A DNA stretch of 64,000 bases from Mesorhizobium sp. 65-26 (lineage in GTDB: Bacteria > Pseudomonadota > Alphaproteobacteria > Rhizobiales > Rhizobiaceae), in assembly GCA_001899205.1 (NCBI GenBank), contig MKVL01000017.1, positions 39,227 to 103,226 on the forward strand. Reading direction: 5' to 3'. The translations under genes were made by a program, and so were the position numbers. Below are positions 9,915 to 21,600 of this stretch, piece by piece (the first letter of the stretch is position 1; each line of letters opens with the position of its first letter). The notes under the pieces are model-generated. The model was not told the origin of the DNA, did no database searches, and worked only from the letters and a program-made list of their open reading frames with translations.

Positions 9915-11012
9915 ATGATCCGCAAAGCGCTTTGGCTTTCGGCGACTTCGGTATTTCTGGCGCTCTTCGTACCTTCCGCCCAGGCGGAAGACCGCGTCGT
10001 CAACGTCTATAACTGGTCCGATTATATCGACCCGACGATCATCGACGACTTCACCAAGAAGACTGGCATCAAGGTCGTCTACGACACCTTCGATTCCAAC
10101 GAGATTCTCGAGACCAAGCTGCTTGCCGGCGGCAGCGGCTACGACGTCGTCGTTCCCTCAGCCAATTTCCTTGCGCGCCAGATTCAGGCCAGCGTCTTCC
10201 AGAAGCTCGACAAGTCGAAGCTGCCCAACATCTCGAACATGTGGGACCTGATCCAGGAGCGCACCGCCAAGTACGATCCCGGCAACGAGTATTCGGTCAA
10301 CTACATGTGGGGCACGGTTGGCCTCGGCTATAACATCAAGAAGGTGCAGGCCGCGCTCGGCACCGACAAGATCGACAGTTGGGATGTCTTCTTCAATCCG
10401 GACAAGCTGGCCAAGCTGAAGGATTGCGGCGTCTACGTGCTGGATTCTCCGGCCGACGTGATCCCCGCCGCCCTGAAATATCTCGGCCTCGACCCCAACA
10501 GCACCTCGCCCGACGACATCGCCAAGGCCGAGGAAGCGATGCTGAAGATCAGGCCCTACATCAGGAAGTTCCATTCTTCGGAATACATCAACGCGCTCGC
10601 CAACGGCGATATCTGCATGGCGGTTGGCTGGTCCGGCGACGTCTTCCAGGCGCGCAATCGGGCCCAGGAGGCCAAGCAGGGGGTCGAGATCGGCTATTCC
10701 GTGCCGAAGGAAGGCGCCCAGATGTGGTTCGATCAGATGGCGATTCCTGCCGATGCGAAGCATGTCGCCGAGGCGCATGAGTTCCTCAACTACATGATGA
10801 CGCCGGAGGTGATCGCGAAATCCTCGAACGTCGTGCTTTACGCCAACGGCAACAAGGCTTCGCAGCAGTTTGTCGACAAGGCGCTGCTGAGCGACCCGTC
10901 GGTCTACCCCGACGAGGAAACGGTCAAGAAGCTCTACACTGTCGCGCCCTATGATCCCAAGACCCAGCGCGTTATCACGCGCAGCTGGACCAAGATCGTC
11001 ACCGGGCAGTAG
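9915..11012 (+). CDS. potF: Putrescine-binding periplasmic protein
   Basis: 365 residues. A signal peptide ends at SAQA-ED near residue 24. The mature part opens with VVNVYNWSDYIDP, the hallmark of PotD/PotF polyamine-binding proteins, and contains TFDSNEILETKLLAGGSGYDVVVP-type sequence split over residues 53-77. Trp and acidic residues of the polyamine pocket are suggested by SYxMWGTVG, VGWSGD and DQMAIP. ATG 9915 follows AAAGGAGAATAAC, a strong ribosome site. It is the first gene of potFGHI and delivers putrescine to the PotGHI permease in the inner membrane. PotF rather than PotD is preferred because the putrescine catabolic genes puuA-puuB lie nearby. Confidence 0.9.
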   Translation: MIRKALWLSATSVFLALFVPSAQAEDRVVNVYNWSDYIDPTIIDDFTKKTGIKVVYDTFDSNEILETKLLAGGSGYDVVVPSANFLARQIQASVFQKLDKSKLPNISNMWDLIQERTAKYDPGNEYSVNYMWGTVGLGYNIKKVQAALGTDKIDSWDVFFNPDKLAKLKDCGVYVLDSPADVIPAALKYLGLDPNSTSPDDIAKAEEAMLKIRPYIRKFHSSEYINALANGDICMAVGWSGDVFQARNRAQEAKQGVEIGYSVPKEGAQMWFDQMAIPADAKHVAEAHEFLNYMMTPEVIAKSSNVVLYANGNKASQQFVDKALLSDPSVYPDEETVKKLYTVAPYDPKTQRVITRSWTKIVTGQ

Positions 11013-11086
11013 TCGATCGAGCGGTCCCGGCAGGTTGCTGCCGGGACCGTTTCTCTCAGGGGTTTTGAAGCAGGACGGAGTGGGAC

Positions 11087-12223
11087 ATGAAATCGCTTGG
11101 CAGCATCCGCAGGGCTTTCGCGCCATGGAACGACCCCAATGCCAAGCCGTATATCCAGTTCGAAAACGTCACCAAGAAGTTCGGTGACTTCACGGCCGTC
11201 AACAACCTGTCGCTGACCATTTTCGAGCGGGAATTCTTCGCGCTTCTCGGTGCGTCGGGTTGCGGCAAGTCGACCTTGCTCAGGATGCTTGCCGGCTTCG
11301 AGGAGCCGACGGCGGGACGCATCATGCTCGATGGCCAGGATCTGCGCGGCATTCCGCCCTACAGGCGGCCGGTCAACATGATGTTCCAGTCCTACGCGCT
11401 GTTCCCGCACATGAGCGTGGAAAAGAACATAGCCTTCGGCCTCAAGCAGGAAGGCATGCCTTCGGCCGATATCCAGAAGCGCGTCGCCGAGATGCTCAGG
11501 CTGGTCAAGCTCGAGCAGTTCGCCAAGCGCAAGCCGCACCAGCTCTCCGGCGGCCAGCGCCAGCGCGTGGCGCTGGCGCGTTCCGTCGCCAAGCGACCCA
11601 AGGTGCTGCTGCTGGACGAGCCGCTCGGCGCGCTCGACAAGAAGCTGCGCGAGGAAACGCAGTTCGAGCTGATGGACCTGCAGCAGGAACTTGGCCTGAC
11701 CTTCGTCGTCGTCACCCACGACCAGGAAGAGGCGATGACCATGGCCGACCGCATCGCCATCATGGACAAGGGCGAGGTGATGCAGGTCGCGACGCCGGCG
11801 GAGATCTACGAGGCCCCGACCTCCCGCTTCGTGGCGCATTTCGTCGGCAACGTGAACATGTTCGAGGGTAAGGTCGCCGACCGGACGGCCGGCACGGCAC
11901 GCATTACCGGCGCCAGCGGCGCCCAGATCGTCGTCGACAATGGCGACGCCAAGCCCGGCTCCGACATCGTCTTCGCCATCCGGCCGGAGAAGATCAAGGT
12001 GTCGTCGAAGAAGCCGGCCGAAGGGGTCAACGCCCTCGAGGGCGAGGTCTACGACATCGCCTATCTCGGCGACATGACCGTCTATCACGTCAAGCTGGAC
12101 GACGGGCAGATCGTACGTGCCAGCGCCCTGAACGCGGCGCGCATCAGCGAGGACCCGCTGACCTGGAACGATCGCGCCTGGGTGTCGTTCCGGCCCGACG
12201 CCGGCGTCGTGCTGACCCGCTAG
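11087..12223 (+). CDS. potG: Putrescine ABC transporter ATP-binding protein
   Basis: 378 residues with a complete ABC ATPase: Walker A GASGCGKST (about 61), Q-loop FQSYALFPHM, signature LSGGQRQRVALARS (about 158), Walker B VLLLDEP, and switch His in VVTHDQEEAM. The C-terminal 130 residues form the TOBE/OB regulatory domain (FAIRPEKIKVS...). It powers putrescine import with PotH and PotI. The gene begins 74 bp after potF and ends 9 bp before potH, so one operon is nearly certain. PotG and PotA cannot be separated by motifs; the name follows the potFGHI order. Confidence 0.9.
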   Translation: MKSLGSIRRAFAPWNDPNAKPYIQFENVTKKFGDFTAVNNLSLTIFEREFFALLGASGCGKSTLLRMLAGFEEPTAGRIMLDGQDLRGIPPYRRPVNMMFQSYALFPHMSVEKNIAFGLKQEGMPSADIQKRVAEMLRLVKLEQFAKRKPHQLSGGQRQRVALARSVAKRPKVLLLDEPLGALDKKLREETQFELMDLQQELGLTFVVVTHDQEEAMTMADRIAIMDKGEVMQVATPAEIYEAPTSRFVAHFVGNVNMFEGKVADRTAGTARITGASGAQIVVDNGDAKPGSDIVFAIRPEKIKVSSKKPAEGVNALEGEVYDIAYLGDMTVYHVKLDDGQIVRASALNAARISEDPLTWNDRAWVSFRPDAGVVLTR

Positions 12224-12232
12224 GAGGCGAGC

Positions 12233-13204
12233 ATGTCCGATATCGCCGCCACCGCAAGCGCCGCGCCGCCAGTCGACGTTTCCGCATCGCTGCCCGCGAG
12301 GCTCGCGAAAGGCTTCGTCGGCCGTCTGGTGATCATCGTCCCCTATCTCTGGCTGCTGTTCTTCTTTCTCGTTCCCTTCGTCATCGTCTTCAAGATATCG
12401 CTGTCTCAAAGCGCGATCTCGATGCCGCCCTACACGCCAGTGCTCGATTTCAGCAGCGGCTGGTCCGGCTTCGTCGGCAAGCTGAAGCAACTCAGCTTCG
12501 ACAACTATCTCTGGCTGACGCAGGACGCGCTGTACTTCAAGGCCTATCTGTCGAGCGTCGTCATTGCCGGCATCTCGACCATCCTCACCTTGCTGGTCGG
12601 CTATCCCATCGCCTACGGCATGGCGCGCGCGCCGGCGACGATCCGGCCGACGCTGCTGATGCTGGTGATCCTGCCCTTCTGGACGTCGTTCCTGATCCGC
12701 GTCTACGCCTGGATCGGCATCCTGAAGCCTGAAGGGCTGCTCAATCAGTTGCTCTTGTCCCTGCACGTCATCAGCGAGCCGCTGGTGATCCTCAACACCT
12801 ACACGGCCATCTTCATCGGCATCGTCTATTCCTACCTGCCGTTCATGGTGCTGCCGCTCTATTCGTCGCTGGAGAAGATGGACTATTCGCTGATCGAGGC
12901 GGCAAAGGACCTTGGTTGTCCGCCCACCAGCGCCTTCTGGAAGATAACGTTCCCGTTGTCCCTGCCGGGGGTGATCGCCGGCTGCCTGCTCGTCTTCATC
13001 CCCGCCGTCGGCGAATTCGTCATCCCCGACCTGCTCGGCGGTTCGCAGACGCTCATGATCGGCAGGACCCTGTGGAATGAGTTCTTCTCCAATCGCGACT
13101 GGCCGGTGTCCTCGGCCGTGGCGGTCATCCTGCTGCTGTTGCTCATCGTGCCGATCATGATTTTCCAGCAGGCGCAGGCGCGTGCCCAGGAGCAAGGCAA
13201 ATGA
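12233..13204 (+). CDS. potH: Putrescine ABC transporter permease
   Basis: 323 residues with six predicted membrane helices. The first (residues about 35-60, VIIVPYLWLLFFFLVPFVIVFKI) precedes a large periplasmic loop, as in PotH/PotB. The cytoplasmic EAA coupling loop appears as EAAKDLGCPPTSAFWKITFPLSLPG spread over residues 223-247. It forms the transmembrane channel with PotI. An AGGAGG-like ribosome site (CTAGGAGGCGAGC) lies before ATG 12233. The stop overlaps the start of potI by four bases, pointing to translational coupling. Confidence 0.9.
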   Translation: MSDIAATASAAPPVDVSASLPARLAKGFVGRLVIIVPYLWLLFFFLVPFVIVFKISLSQSAISMPPYTPVLDFSSGWSGFVGKLKQLSFDNYLWLTQDALYFKAYLSSVVIAGISTILTLLVGYPIAYGMARAPATIRPTLLMLVILPFWTSFLIRVYAWIGILKPEGLLNQLLLSLHVISEPLVILNTYTAIFIGIVYSYLPFMVLPLYSSLEKMDYSLIEAAKDLGCPPTSAFWKITFPLSLPGVIAGCLLVFIPAVGEFVIPDLLGGSQTLMIGRTLWNEFFSNRDWPVSSAVAVILLLLLIVPIMIFQQAQARAQEQGK

Positions 13205-14019
13205 ACGCGACCTGGAGCCGTTTCAACATCACCTCGGTCGTGCTGGGCTTTGCCTTCCTCTATTTGCCGATCGTGCTGCTCGTCATCTTTTCCTTCAACG
13301 AATCGAAGCTGGTCACCGTCTGGGGCGGTTTTTCCACCAAATGGTACGTCTCGCTGTTCCAGAACCAGGGCCTCATGGACGCCGCCTGGGTGACGATCCG
13401 CGTCGGGCTTATCTCGGCTACGGTGGCGACCGTTCTCGGCACCATGGCGGCGCTGACGCTGACGCGCTACACGCGCTTCCGGGGCCGGCTGCTGTTTTCC
13501 GGCATGGTCTTCGCGCCGCTGGTCATGCCCGAAGTCATCACCGGCCTGTCGCTGTTGCTGCTGTTCGTCGCCGTCGGCCTCGATCGCGGCTTCCTCACCG
13601 TGACGCTCGCCCACATCACCTTCACAATGTGCTTCGTGGCCGTCGTGGTGCAGTCGCGCCTCGTCAGCTTCGACCGTTCGCTGGAAGAGGCGGCGATGGA
13701 TCTCGGCGCGCCGCCGGTCAAGACCTTCTTCCAGATCACGCTGCCCGTCATCATGCCGGCCATCGTGTCGGGTTGGATGCTGGCCTTCACGCTTTCGCTC
13801 GACGACCTGGTCATCGCCAGCTTCACCTCAGGCCCCGGCGCCACGACGCTGCCGATGAAGATCTACAGCCAGGTGCGCCTCGGCGTGACGCCCGAAATCA
13901 ACGCCGCCTGCACGATCCTGATCGCGGTGGTGGCGATCGGCGTCGTCATCGCCTCGATCGCCAACAAGCGTCGAGAGGTGCAGCGCCTGCGTGACGAACA
14001 GGCGGCGCAGCGCGGTTAG
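13201..14019 (+). CDS. potI: Putrescine ABC transporter permease
   Basis: 272 residues with six membrane helices and an EAA loop (EEAAMDLGAPP near residue 161, then PVIMPAIVSGW). It is the second permease of the importer. ATG 13201 overlaps the potH stop (ATGA). The stop codon TAG at 14017-14019 is the first three bases of a dispersed intergenic repeat, so the repeat defines the end of the reading frame. The same arrangement occurs in the DUF768 gene at 23950. Confidence 0.9.
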   Translation: MNATWSRFNITSVVLGFAFLYLPIVLLVIFSFNESKLVTVWGGFSTKWYVSLFQNQGLMDAAWVTIRVGLISATVATVLGTMAALTLTRYTRFRGRLLFSGMVFAPLVMPEVITGLSLLLLFVAVGLDRGFLTVTLAHITFTMCFVAVVVQSRLVSFDRSLEEAAMDLGAPPVKTFFQITLPVIMPAIVSGWMLAFTLSLDDLVIASFTSGPGATTLPMKIYSQVRLGVTPEINAACTILIAVVAIGVVIASIANKRREVQRLRDEQAAQRG

Positions 14020-14106
14020 AGCATTATGCAGCCAGATGGAGACATTTGGCGTCGCACGGACGCGGCAAAAACAAATAGCTAGAGCGGTTCGGTGCTGAAC
14101 CGCTCT
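14017..14106. repeat. Dispersed intergenic repeat A, copy 1
   Basis: The first 74 bases match 23950-24023 at 66 of 74 positions (TAGAGCATT...ACATTTGGCGTCGCA...GCGGCAAAAACAAATAG). The right end is a perfect 10-bp hairpin, AGAGCGGTTC (14081-14090) with GAACCGCTCT (14097-14106). It could also terminate the pot operon. This element type is, from experience, abundant in Mesorhizobium intergenic DNA. Confidence 0.8.
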
Positions 14107-14272
14107 ACGCGCAGGTCGATCGGGATTTCCGTGATGGCGGGAACTATCGGGCGCCCGCCTGGACAGGCTTGCCGGGAGCAATTCCAGGAATGTGTGAAGC
14201 GCTCATTGTTTGCTTGGGGCGCGACAGGCGAAGCGGGTTGAGCGGCTCGCCGGTTCCGTGAAGCGGTGAACC

Positions 14273-16159
14273 CTATTGGCCAGAGACGCCCCGGCTGATC
14301 GGCGAGATGAACGGCGTGCTCCAGTTTCCCCCGACGAAGAACAGTGACTGGTTGAGCGGCGGCGGGGGCTGGGTGGACGCCTGGCCATTGGCTTGGGCCT
14401 GCGGCTGCGGCGCGGGCTGCTGTCCGGCCGGGACTATGCCGCCCGAGAGCGCCAGGCCGCGCCCGGCATAGGAGGCGATGCCGGACAGCCATATCTTGTA
14501 TTTCGGCGCATTGGCCTCGGCCTTGTCCAGGCGCGCGACGCCTTTCGAGATGCTCGCCTTGATCTCGGCGCCGTCAATCGGCAGCGTGCCGTCGGCGACG
14601 TCGTCCAGCGCGAAGAAGCCGCCCTGTTCGTTGCGCTTGAGGAAGGCTGGCAGGTTGAGCCCGGTGAGCGAGCCCGGGCCGATCGTCGCCGAGAACGATC
14701 CGTCGGCATTCTCGAAAATGGAATTCCAGGACTTGCCGGGTCCCTTCAGGATGATCGACACGGTTCCCGAGCCGACCGGGACCAGCCGGGTCATCCCGGC
14801 TGCTGTGGCGAAGGCGCCCATATCGACGTCCGATGCCAGAAGCCGCATCTCCACCTGGGTGCCTTCGGGCTTGCGGTCGAAGCGCAGGCTGCTCTGGATG
14901 TTGCCGTTGAAGGCGGAGGCGTCGGAAATGTCGAAGACGGCAAGGCCGTTCTTGACCTGCGCGGTGGCGGCCACGTCGGCAAGCTGGACCGGGCCCGCGG
15001 TAGCATGCGCGGCCGAGAGCCTGAGGTCGAGATTGACGCGGTCGGCGAAGCTCGTATCGATTTCCCCCGGACCCGTGCCGCCGGCCGGCGTCAGCGGCGT
15101 GAAGGCGGAAAGGAACGACTGCAGGTCGAGCGTGTCAAAGGCCAGCGTGCCCGAGATGACGGGCCTGGCTTCGGTCAGCGAGAAGTCAAGCGCGCCCATG
15201 CCCGGATTGTTGTCGAGGGCGACCGCCGTGTTTTCGAACTTGATGCGTCCGGCGGCCGCGGTGATCTTGCTCGACACCGTCACCGAACCGATGGCCGCGC
15301 CTGGTGCGATCCCGGCCTGCGACCATTCGAGCAGGCGTCGCAGCGAAGGCGCGGAGAATTTCGCCTGGCCGTCGAGATAGGCGTTCGGCGATATGCCGGC
15401 CGTGCCATCGAACGAGAAGGTCGCCGGCGCGGCCTTGAAAGCAACTGTCATCGGCGCGGCGCCACCGGCAAACAGCACCAACGGTTGCGGCGAGGCGAGA
15501 TCGAGGCTGACGCTTTCGCCGCGCCATATGCCGGTCGCCGACATCGTCGCATTGCTGTTCATGGCCTGCCAGTTCGCCTGGCCCGTGAGGCTGCTGAGGA
15601 TTTCCTGGTCCTTGCCGTCGACTGTGGCGACCACGCGGCCGTCCCGGAATTCCACCGTGCCGAACGGGTCCGATGGCAGCTTGCCCAGGTCCGGCTTGGC
15701 GGGATTGGCGTTGATCAGTCCATGCGCCACATCGATCGAACGCGCGATGCGTCCGCCCGAAGGCATGACCGGCAGGAACAGGCCGGACGCGCCACGCTCG
15801 ACCCTGATCGTCGGCCGCACCAACCGCGCCGCCGAGAACACCACGTCGCCGCGCAGCGCCGCCATGGCGGAAAGATCGATCTCGACACGCTCCGCCTCGA
15901 TCACCGGCGGCGCATCGTTTTCAGTCCATCGCGAAAGGGTGACGTCGCTCAGGATCGCGCGAAATGTCGGCCATACCTCGATGCGCGGCGCACCCGCGAT
16001 GGAAACGCGGAATCCGCTCCAGGCGCTCATCTCCCAGGCGATGCGGTCGCGCACGATCCGGGTGGATGCGATCAGCGGCAGGGCGGCGACGGCCAGCGCG
16101 ATGACGATGACGGCAGCGCCGATCGCCCATATGCCGCGCCGGATCAAAGGTGATGGCAT
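14273..16159 (-). CDS. AsmA family envelope protein
   Basis: 628 residues. A single N-terminal membrane helix (residues 10-32) is followed by a long periplasmic region rich in beta strands. The AsmA N-terminal pattern is seen (RIVRDRIAWEMSAWSGFRV, IEVWPTFRAILSDV), and the C-terminal AsmA_2 region includes LKGPGKSWNSIFENADGSFSA split over residues about 475-495. The extreme C-terminus is proline and glutamine rich. AsmA-like proteins are thought to form grooves that move phospholipid between the membranes. The gene is divergent from aacS across 184 bp. Confidence 0.8.
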   Translation of the reverse strand: MPSPLIRRGIWAIGAAVIVIALAVAALPLIASTRIVRDRIAWEMSAWSGFRVSIAGAPRIEVWPTFRAILSDVTLSRWTENDAPPVIEAERVEIDLSAMAALRGDVVFSAARLVRPTIRVERGASGLFLPVMPSGGRIARSIDVAHGLINANPAKPDLGKLPSDPFGTVEFRDGRVVATVDGKDQEILSSLTGQANWQAMNSNATMSATGIWRGESVSLDLASPQPLVLFAGGAAPMTVAFKAAPATFSFDGTAGISPNAYLDGQAKFSAPSLRRLLEWSQAGIAPGAAIGSVTVSSKITAAAGRIKFENTAVALDNNPGMGALDFSLTEARPVISGTLAFDTLDLQSFLSAFTPLTPAGGTGPGEIDTSFADRVNLDLRLSAAHATAGPVQLADVAATAQVKNGLAVFDISDASAFNGNIQSSLRFDRKPEGTQVEMRLLASDVDMGAFATAAGMTRLVPVGSGTVSIILKGPGKSWNSIFENADGSFSATIGPGSLTGLNLPAFLKRNEQGGFFALDDVADGTLPIDGAEIKASISKGVARLDKAEANAPKYKIWLSGIASYAGRGLALSGGIVPAGQQPAPQPQAQANGQASTQPPPPLNQSLFFVGGNWSTPFISPISRGVSGQ

Positions 16160-16294
16160 CTCGCCCTGTATGCTTTCATTCCGACAAAACGCTCGACGGG
16201 TGTAACTGAGGACGGACGCATTTCAAGTCTTTATGGCCGGGGAAAGGCATTTTGCGCACAGGCGAGGTACCGCCGGCTCAACAAAATCTTGCTC

Positions 16295-16309
16295 TGCTGC
16301 ATTGCAGCA
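16295..16309. promoter_or_regulatory. PhaR-type palindrome upstream of aacS
   Basis: TGCTGC-ATT-GCAGCA is a perfect palindrome with a 3-base spacer, 35 bp before the aacS start. It contains CTGC-N3-GCAG, the class of site described for the PHB regulator PhaR in Paracoccus and Rhodobacter. The same 6-3-6 layout recurs before the phasin gene and at 57160. Confidence 0.6.
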
Positions 16310-16343
16310 TGCATAAGCGAGCATGACCGTGGGAGGAACGATC

Positions 16344-18302
<1,959 letters not shown>

Positions 18303-18439
18303 AGCGCTATGCGAAGAACCGGTCGCGGTGGCGCCGCCGCGATGGTTAACAAAACGTGACGCGCGAATTTACCTAGATTTCATGAGTGGTACACATTGGT
18401 AAACTTTCCATCGGCCAGGTAAGGTTTTGTTAAGGCCTG

Positions 18440-18570
18440 ACGCCGATAGTCACACGTAACTTGAGGGAGAAATCCCGTTCCTCTCATCCCCGAGGACCAG
18501 AATTCGCTCAAGCCCCCGTTGTGACAGCAATCCCATCTTTTAAGGCGTCCCCTTGGGCGCCTTTTCTTTT
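18440..18570 (+). ncRNA. Candidate structured small RNA with its own terminator
   Basis: Nested complementary segments suggest a folded RNA. The outer stem is GTCACA (18449-18454) with TGTGAC (18520-18525). The inner stem is CTTGAG (18460-18465) with CTCAAG (18507-18512). Two hairpins sit inside: GGGA-GAAA-TCCC (18465-18476) and CCTC-TCATCCCC-GAGG (18480-18495). A Rho-independent terminator follows at 18542-18570. No open frame uses the segment. I cannot assign it to a known family, and the 5' end is a guess. An alternative is a long 3' UTR of aacS. Confidence 0.5.
18542..18570 (+). terminator. Rho-independent terminator
   Basis: AAGGCGTCC (18542-18550) pairs with GGGCGCCTT (18555-18563) with one G-U pair and a CCTT loop, then TTCTTTT. 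It ends transcription of aacS and/or the candidate RNA just before it. Confidence 0.8.
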
Positions 18571-18634
18571 AGGTGCAGGGTTCTGCGGCTGGCGCGTGGC
18601 CGCGAAAGCCGGCATCGCCACGTCCTGGAAAGAC

Positions 18635-21600
18635 CTATTCGGCCAGGACGCGGGTGGATGGGAAGGCGACCTCCACCAGCGTGCCTTCGCCCGGCGTCGA
18701 GGTGATGGTGAAGCGGGCGCGATTCGCTTCCACCATGGCCTTGGTCAGCGGCAGGCCGAGGCCGGTTCCGTCGCCGCGTCCCCTTTTCAGCGCGTTGATC
18801 TGCTTGAACGGCTTCAGCGCCTGCTCGATCTCGGCCTGGCTCATGCCGATGCCGGTATCGCGCACCCGCATTGCCACGTCACCGGACGATTCGTAGGCGG
18901 TGGAGACGATCACCTGGCCACCCGCCTGCGTGTAGCGGATGGCGTTGGATAGGATGTTGAGGGCGATCTGGCGTACGCTGCGCAGGTCGGCCACCACGTC
19001 CGGAAGGCGCGAGGCGAAGCTGGACCGGATGATGACCCGCTCGCGGTTGGCCTGGGGCTGCATCATGGCCACGGTTTCGGCGAGCGTGTCGTTGAGCGAC
19101 ACGGCCTCATAGTCCATTTCCTGCTGGCCGGCCTCGATTTTCGAGATATCCAGCAGGTCGTTGACCAGGTCGAGCACATGGTTGCCCGAGCGGTTGATGT
19201 CGCGCAGATAGTCGCGGTAGCGGTCATTGGCCACCGGACCGAACTTCTCGTCGACCATCAGTTCGGAGAAACCGATGATCGCGTTGAGCGGCGTGCGGAT
19301 CTCGTGGCTGATGCGGGCCAGGAATTCGGTCTTCTGCGAGGAGGCGCGCTCGGCCACCGCGCGCGCCTGGGTGAGATCCTCCTCGGCTCGTTTCCACTGC
19401 GTGATGTCGCGCACGACGGCGCAGAAGCCACTGTCGTTGGGCAGCCTGCCGATGGTCATGAACAGCGGGATGAAACGCCCCTGCGCCTCGCGGCCGATCA
19501 CCTCGCGGCCGTCATTGAGCACGCTGGCGACGCCCGGTTCCGACAGGCCGGCAAGATAGTCCTGCGCCGCGCGCTGGCTCTCGATGGCGAAGAGGGACGC
19601 GAAGGATTTGCCGGCCACTTCGTCGCTGTCGAAGCCGAACAAGGCTTCCGCCGGGCGGCTGATGGAACGGATCGTCCCATCGCGGCCGATCAGCACCACG
19701 CCGTCGGTCGCCGTGTCGATGATGGTCCGCATCTCGGCGATGCGGGTCTTGAGTTCCGCTATGTCGGGCTGCGCGGGGTCGTCCGCCATGACGTGCGGCG
19801 CCGTTGCCGTCTCGTCGTCGCCCGAACGCCGCACGACCAGCATCAGCGCCTTGCCGCCAAGCCAGGGGACCGAACGCAGGATAGCCTCGATCGGAAACTC
19901 CTGGCCGTCCCTTGCCCGCATGTGCAGAGCGTGGTCGGTACCGTCAGAGGCCTCGTCATCGGCGTACGGGTCGGCAAAGAGCGCGCCGATGCCGCCTGCC
20001 TCCGCAAGCTCCGCCAGCGTGTCGTAGCCGGTCAGCGCGAGAAACTCCTCGTTGGCGTAGTGAAGCGCGTCGCCGGAATGGATGAGCAACGGTACCGGCA
20101 GCTTGCTGAGGATGGACGTGTCGGGAGCAGTGGCCTCGGCGGACGAAAAGGCCGACGGCAGGAAGCCGTCGGTCTTCGGCGCCGGCGCGGGCTGGGATAT
20201 GTGCGCAGCGGCGAGTATCTCGGCCTTGCCGGTATCCTTGTCGGCGGGCGCGCCGTCGTCGGGCTGCGCCCATTCCTCGTTGTCCTCCGCGTCGCGGAAG
20301 TCATCGGCGGTCATGCTGTCGTCATTGGCCGCGACGGGCTCGTCCTGCCCGGAGGGGGCGGCTGTCTCAGCAGCCAGCGTGCCGGAACCGGCCACGCCAG
20401 GCCTTGCCTCGGGGGTCGGGGAAGCGGCCTGCTCCGGCGGTTTCTCCGTGGAGCCATCCGGCCGTGCTTCGGACGAGGCCGGCGGCACGGGCTCTCCGGC
20501 CTGGGGCGGTGATGGCTCGGCAGGGTGTGTGGGTGTCTCGTGGGGCGCGGATGCAGCCGTGCGTGCCGGCGCTCCCTCCGCCGGAAGCTGCTTGTCCGCC
20601 GCGCCTGCCTCGGCGGCGCTGGAACTGTCCTTCCGCAACCGCTCGCCGATCTCCCGGAAGGCGCTGCGCTCGACGACGGACAATTCCCTGTCGATGGAGC
20701 CCTTCGCGCCCTTGTCGTTGCCTGGCTGCCGGTGCTCGGCGAGGCGGATGACCTTGTCGGCAAAGCGCCGCTCCGGCTTTGGCACGATCGTCAGCGCCGG
20801 CACCTCGCCTTTGAAGGGGTCGCTCGGCGGCGGTTCCTCGCTGATCGTGGCCTCAGGTGCGGTTGGGGCAGGGGGCTGGCCATTGGGCACCAGCGCCATG
20901 CCGATGGCTTCGGGGTCGATCATGGCGTCGCCAGTGCGCGCGACACCGAACCCGCGAAAGCCCTTGAATTCCCTGTTGCGGCCATAGACGGGCAGCGCCG
21001 CCAGATCGACCGGGATCTTGAGGTCGGTCCCGGCCACCGGCCACTGCACGGAGCGTCCCGACCAGGTGTCGCGCCGCTCCAGCAGCCCCGCGATCTCGCC
21101 GGACGGGTCAAGGCCGAATGTGGTGGCGACGTCCCGGAACCGCCTGCCGATGACGTCGGCCGCGGCCTTGCCGACGATTGCGGTGAATTCGGGCGAGAGC
21201 GAGCTGAACCGCCCTTCCTCATCGGTCAGCCAGACGAATCGGATCGGCGCTGCCTGGCGGTCGATTGGCCTCGGCGCGCTCGCGGCCGGTTGCCGAGGCG
21301 GATGATCCGCCGGAGGCGGCGGGGTCACGGTCTGGGCCGCCACGAGCGGGGCGGTTTCTCGCGGCTGGTCGGCGTCGTCGCCAGCGTTGAAATACCAGTG
21401 ATCATGCTGCGCGGAACCGTTTGTGGTTCCGTCTCCCTCCGTCGCGGCGGGCGCCTGGACGGTAGGCATGTCGGCGGTGGTCGTGCGTGCCTCGTCGCCG
21501 CTATGGCCCTGCGGTGCTTCGGTAGCCTCCGCCGTGGGCGCTGTCTCGGCGGGAAACTTCAGTGGTTCCGATTCGCCTGCGGCGTCCTCGACGATAGTGG

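Noticed and set aside
10949-13195. A 748-codon open frame on the minus strand opposite the pot operon
   Set aside because: It is the antisense shadow of GC-rich coding DNA: no ribosome site, Arg/Gly/Asp/His-rich composition, and it runs opposite three genes with clear family motifs.
14393-16153. A 586-codon plus-strand frame opposite the AsmA gene
   Set aside because: Arg-rich shadow frame without family motifs; AsmA on the other strand has a membrane helix and recognised blocks.
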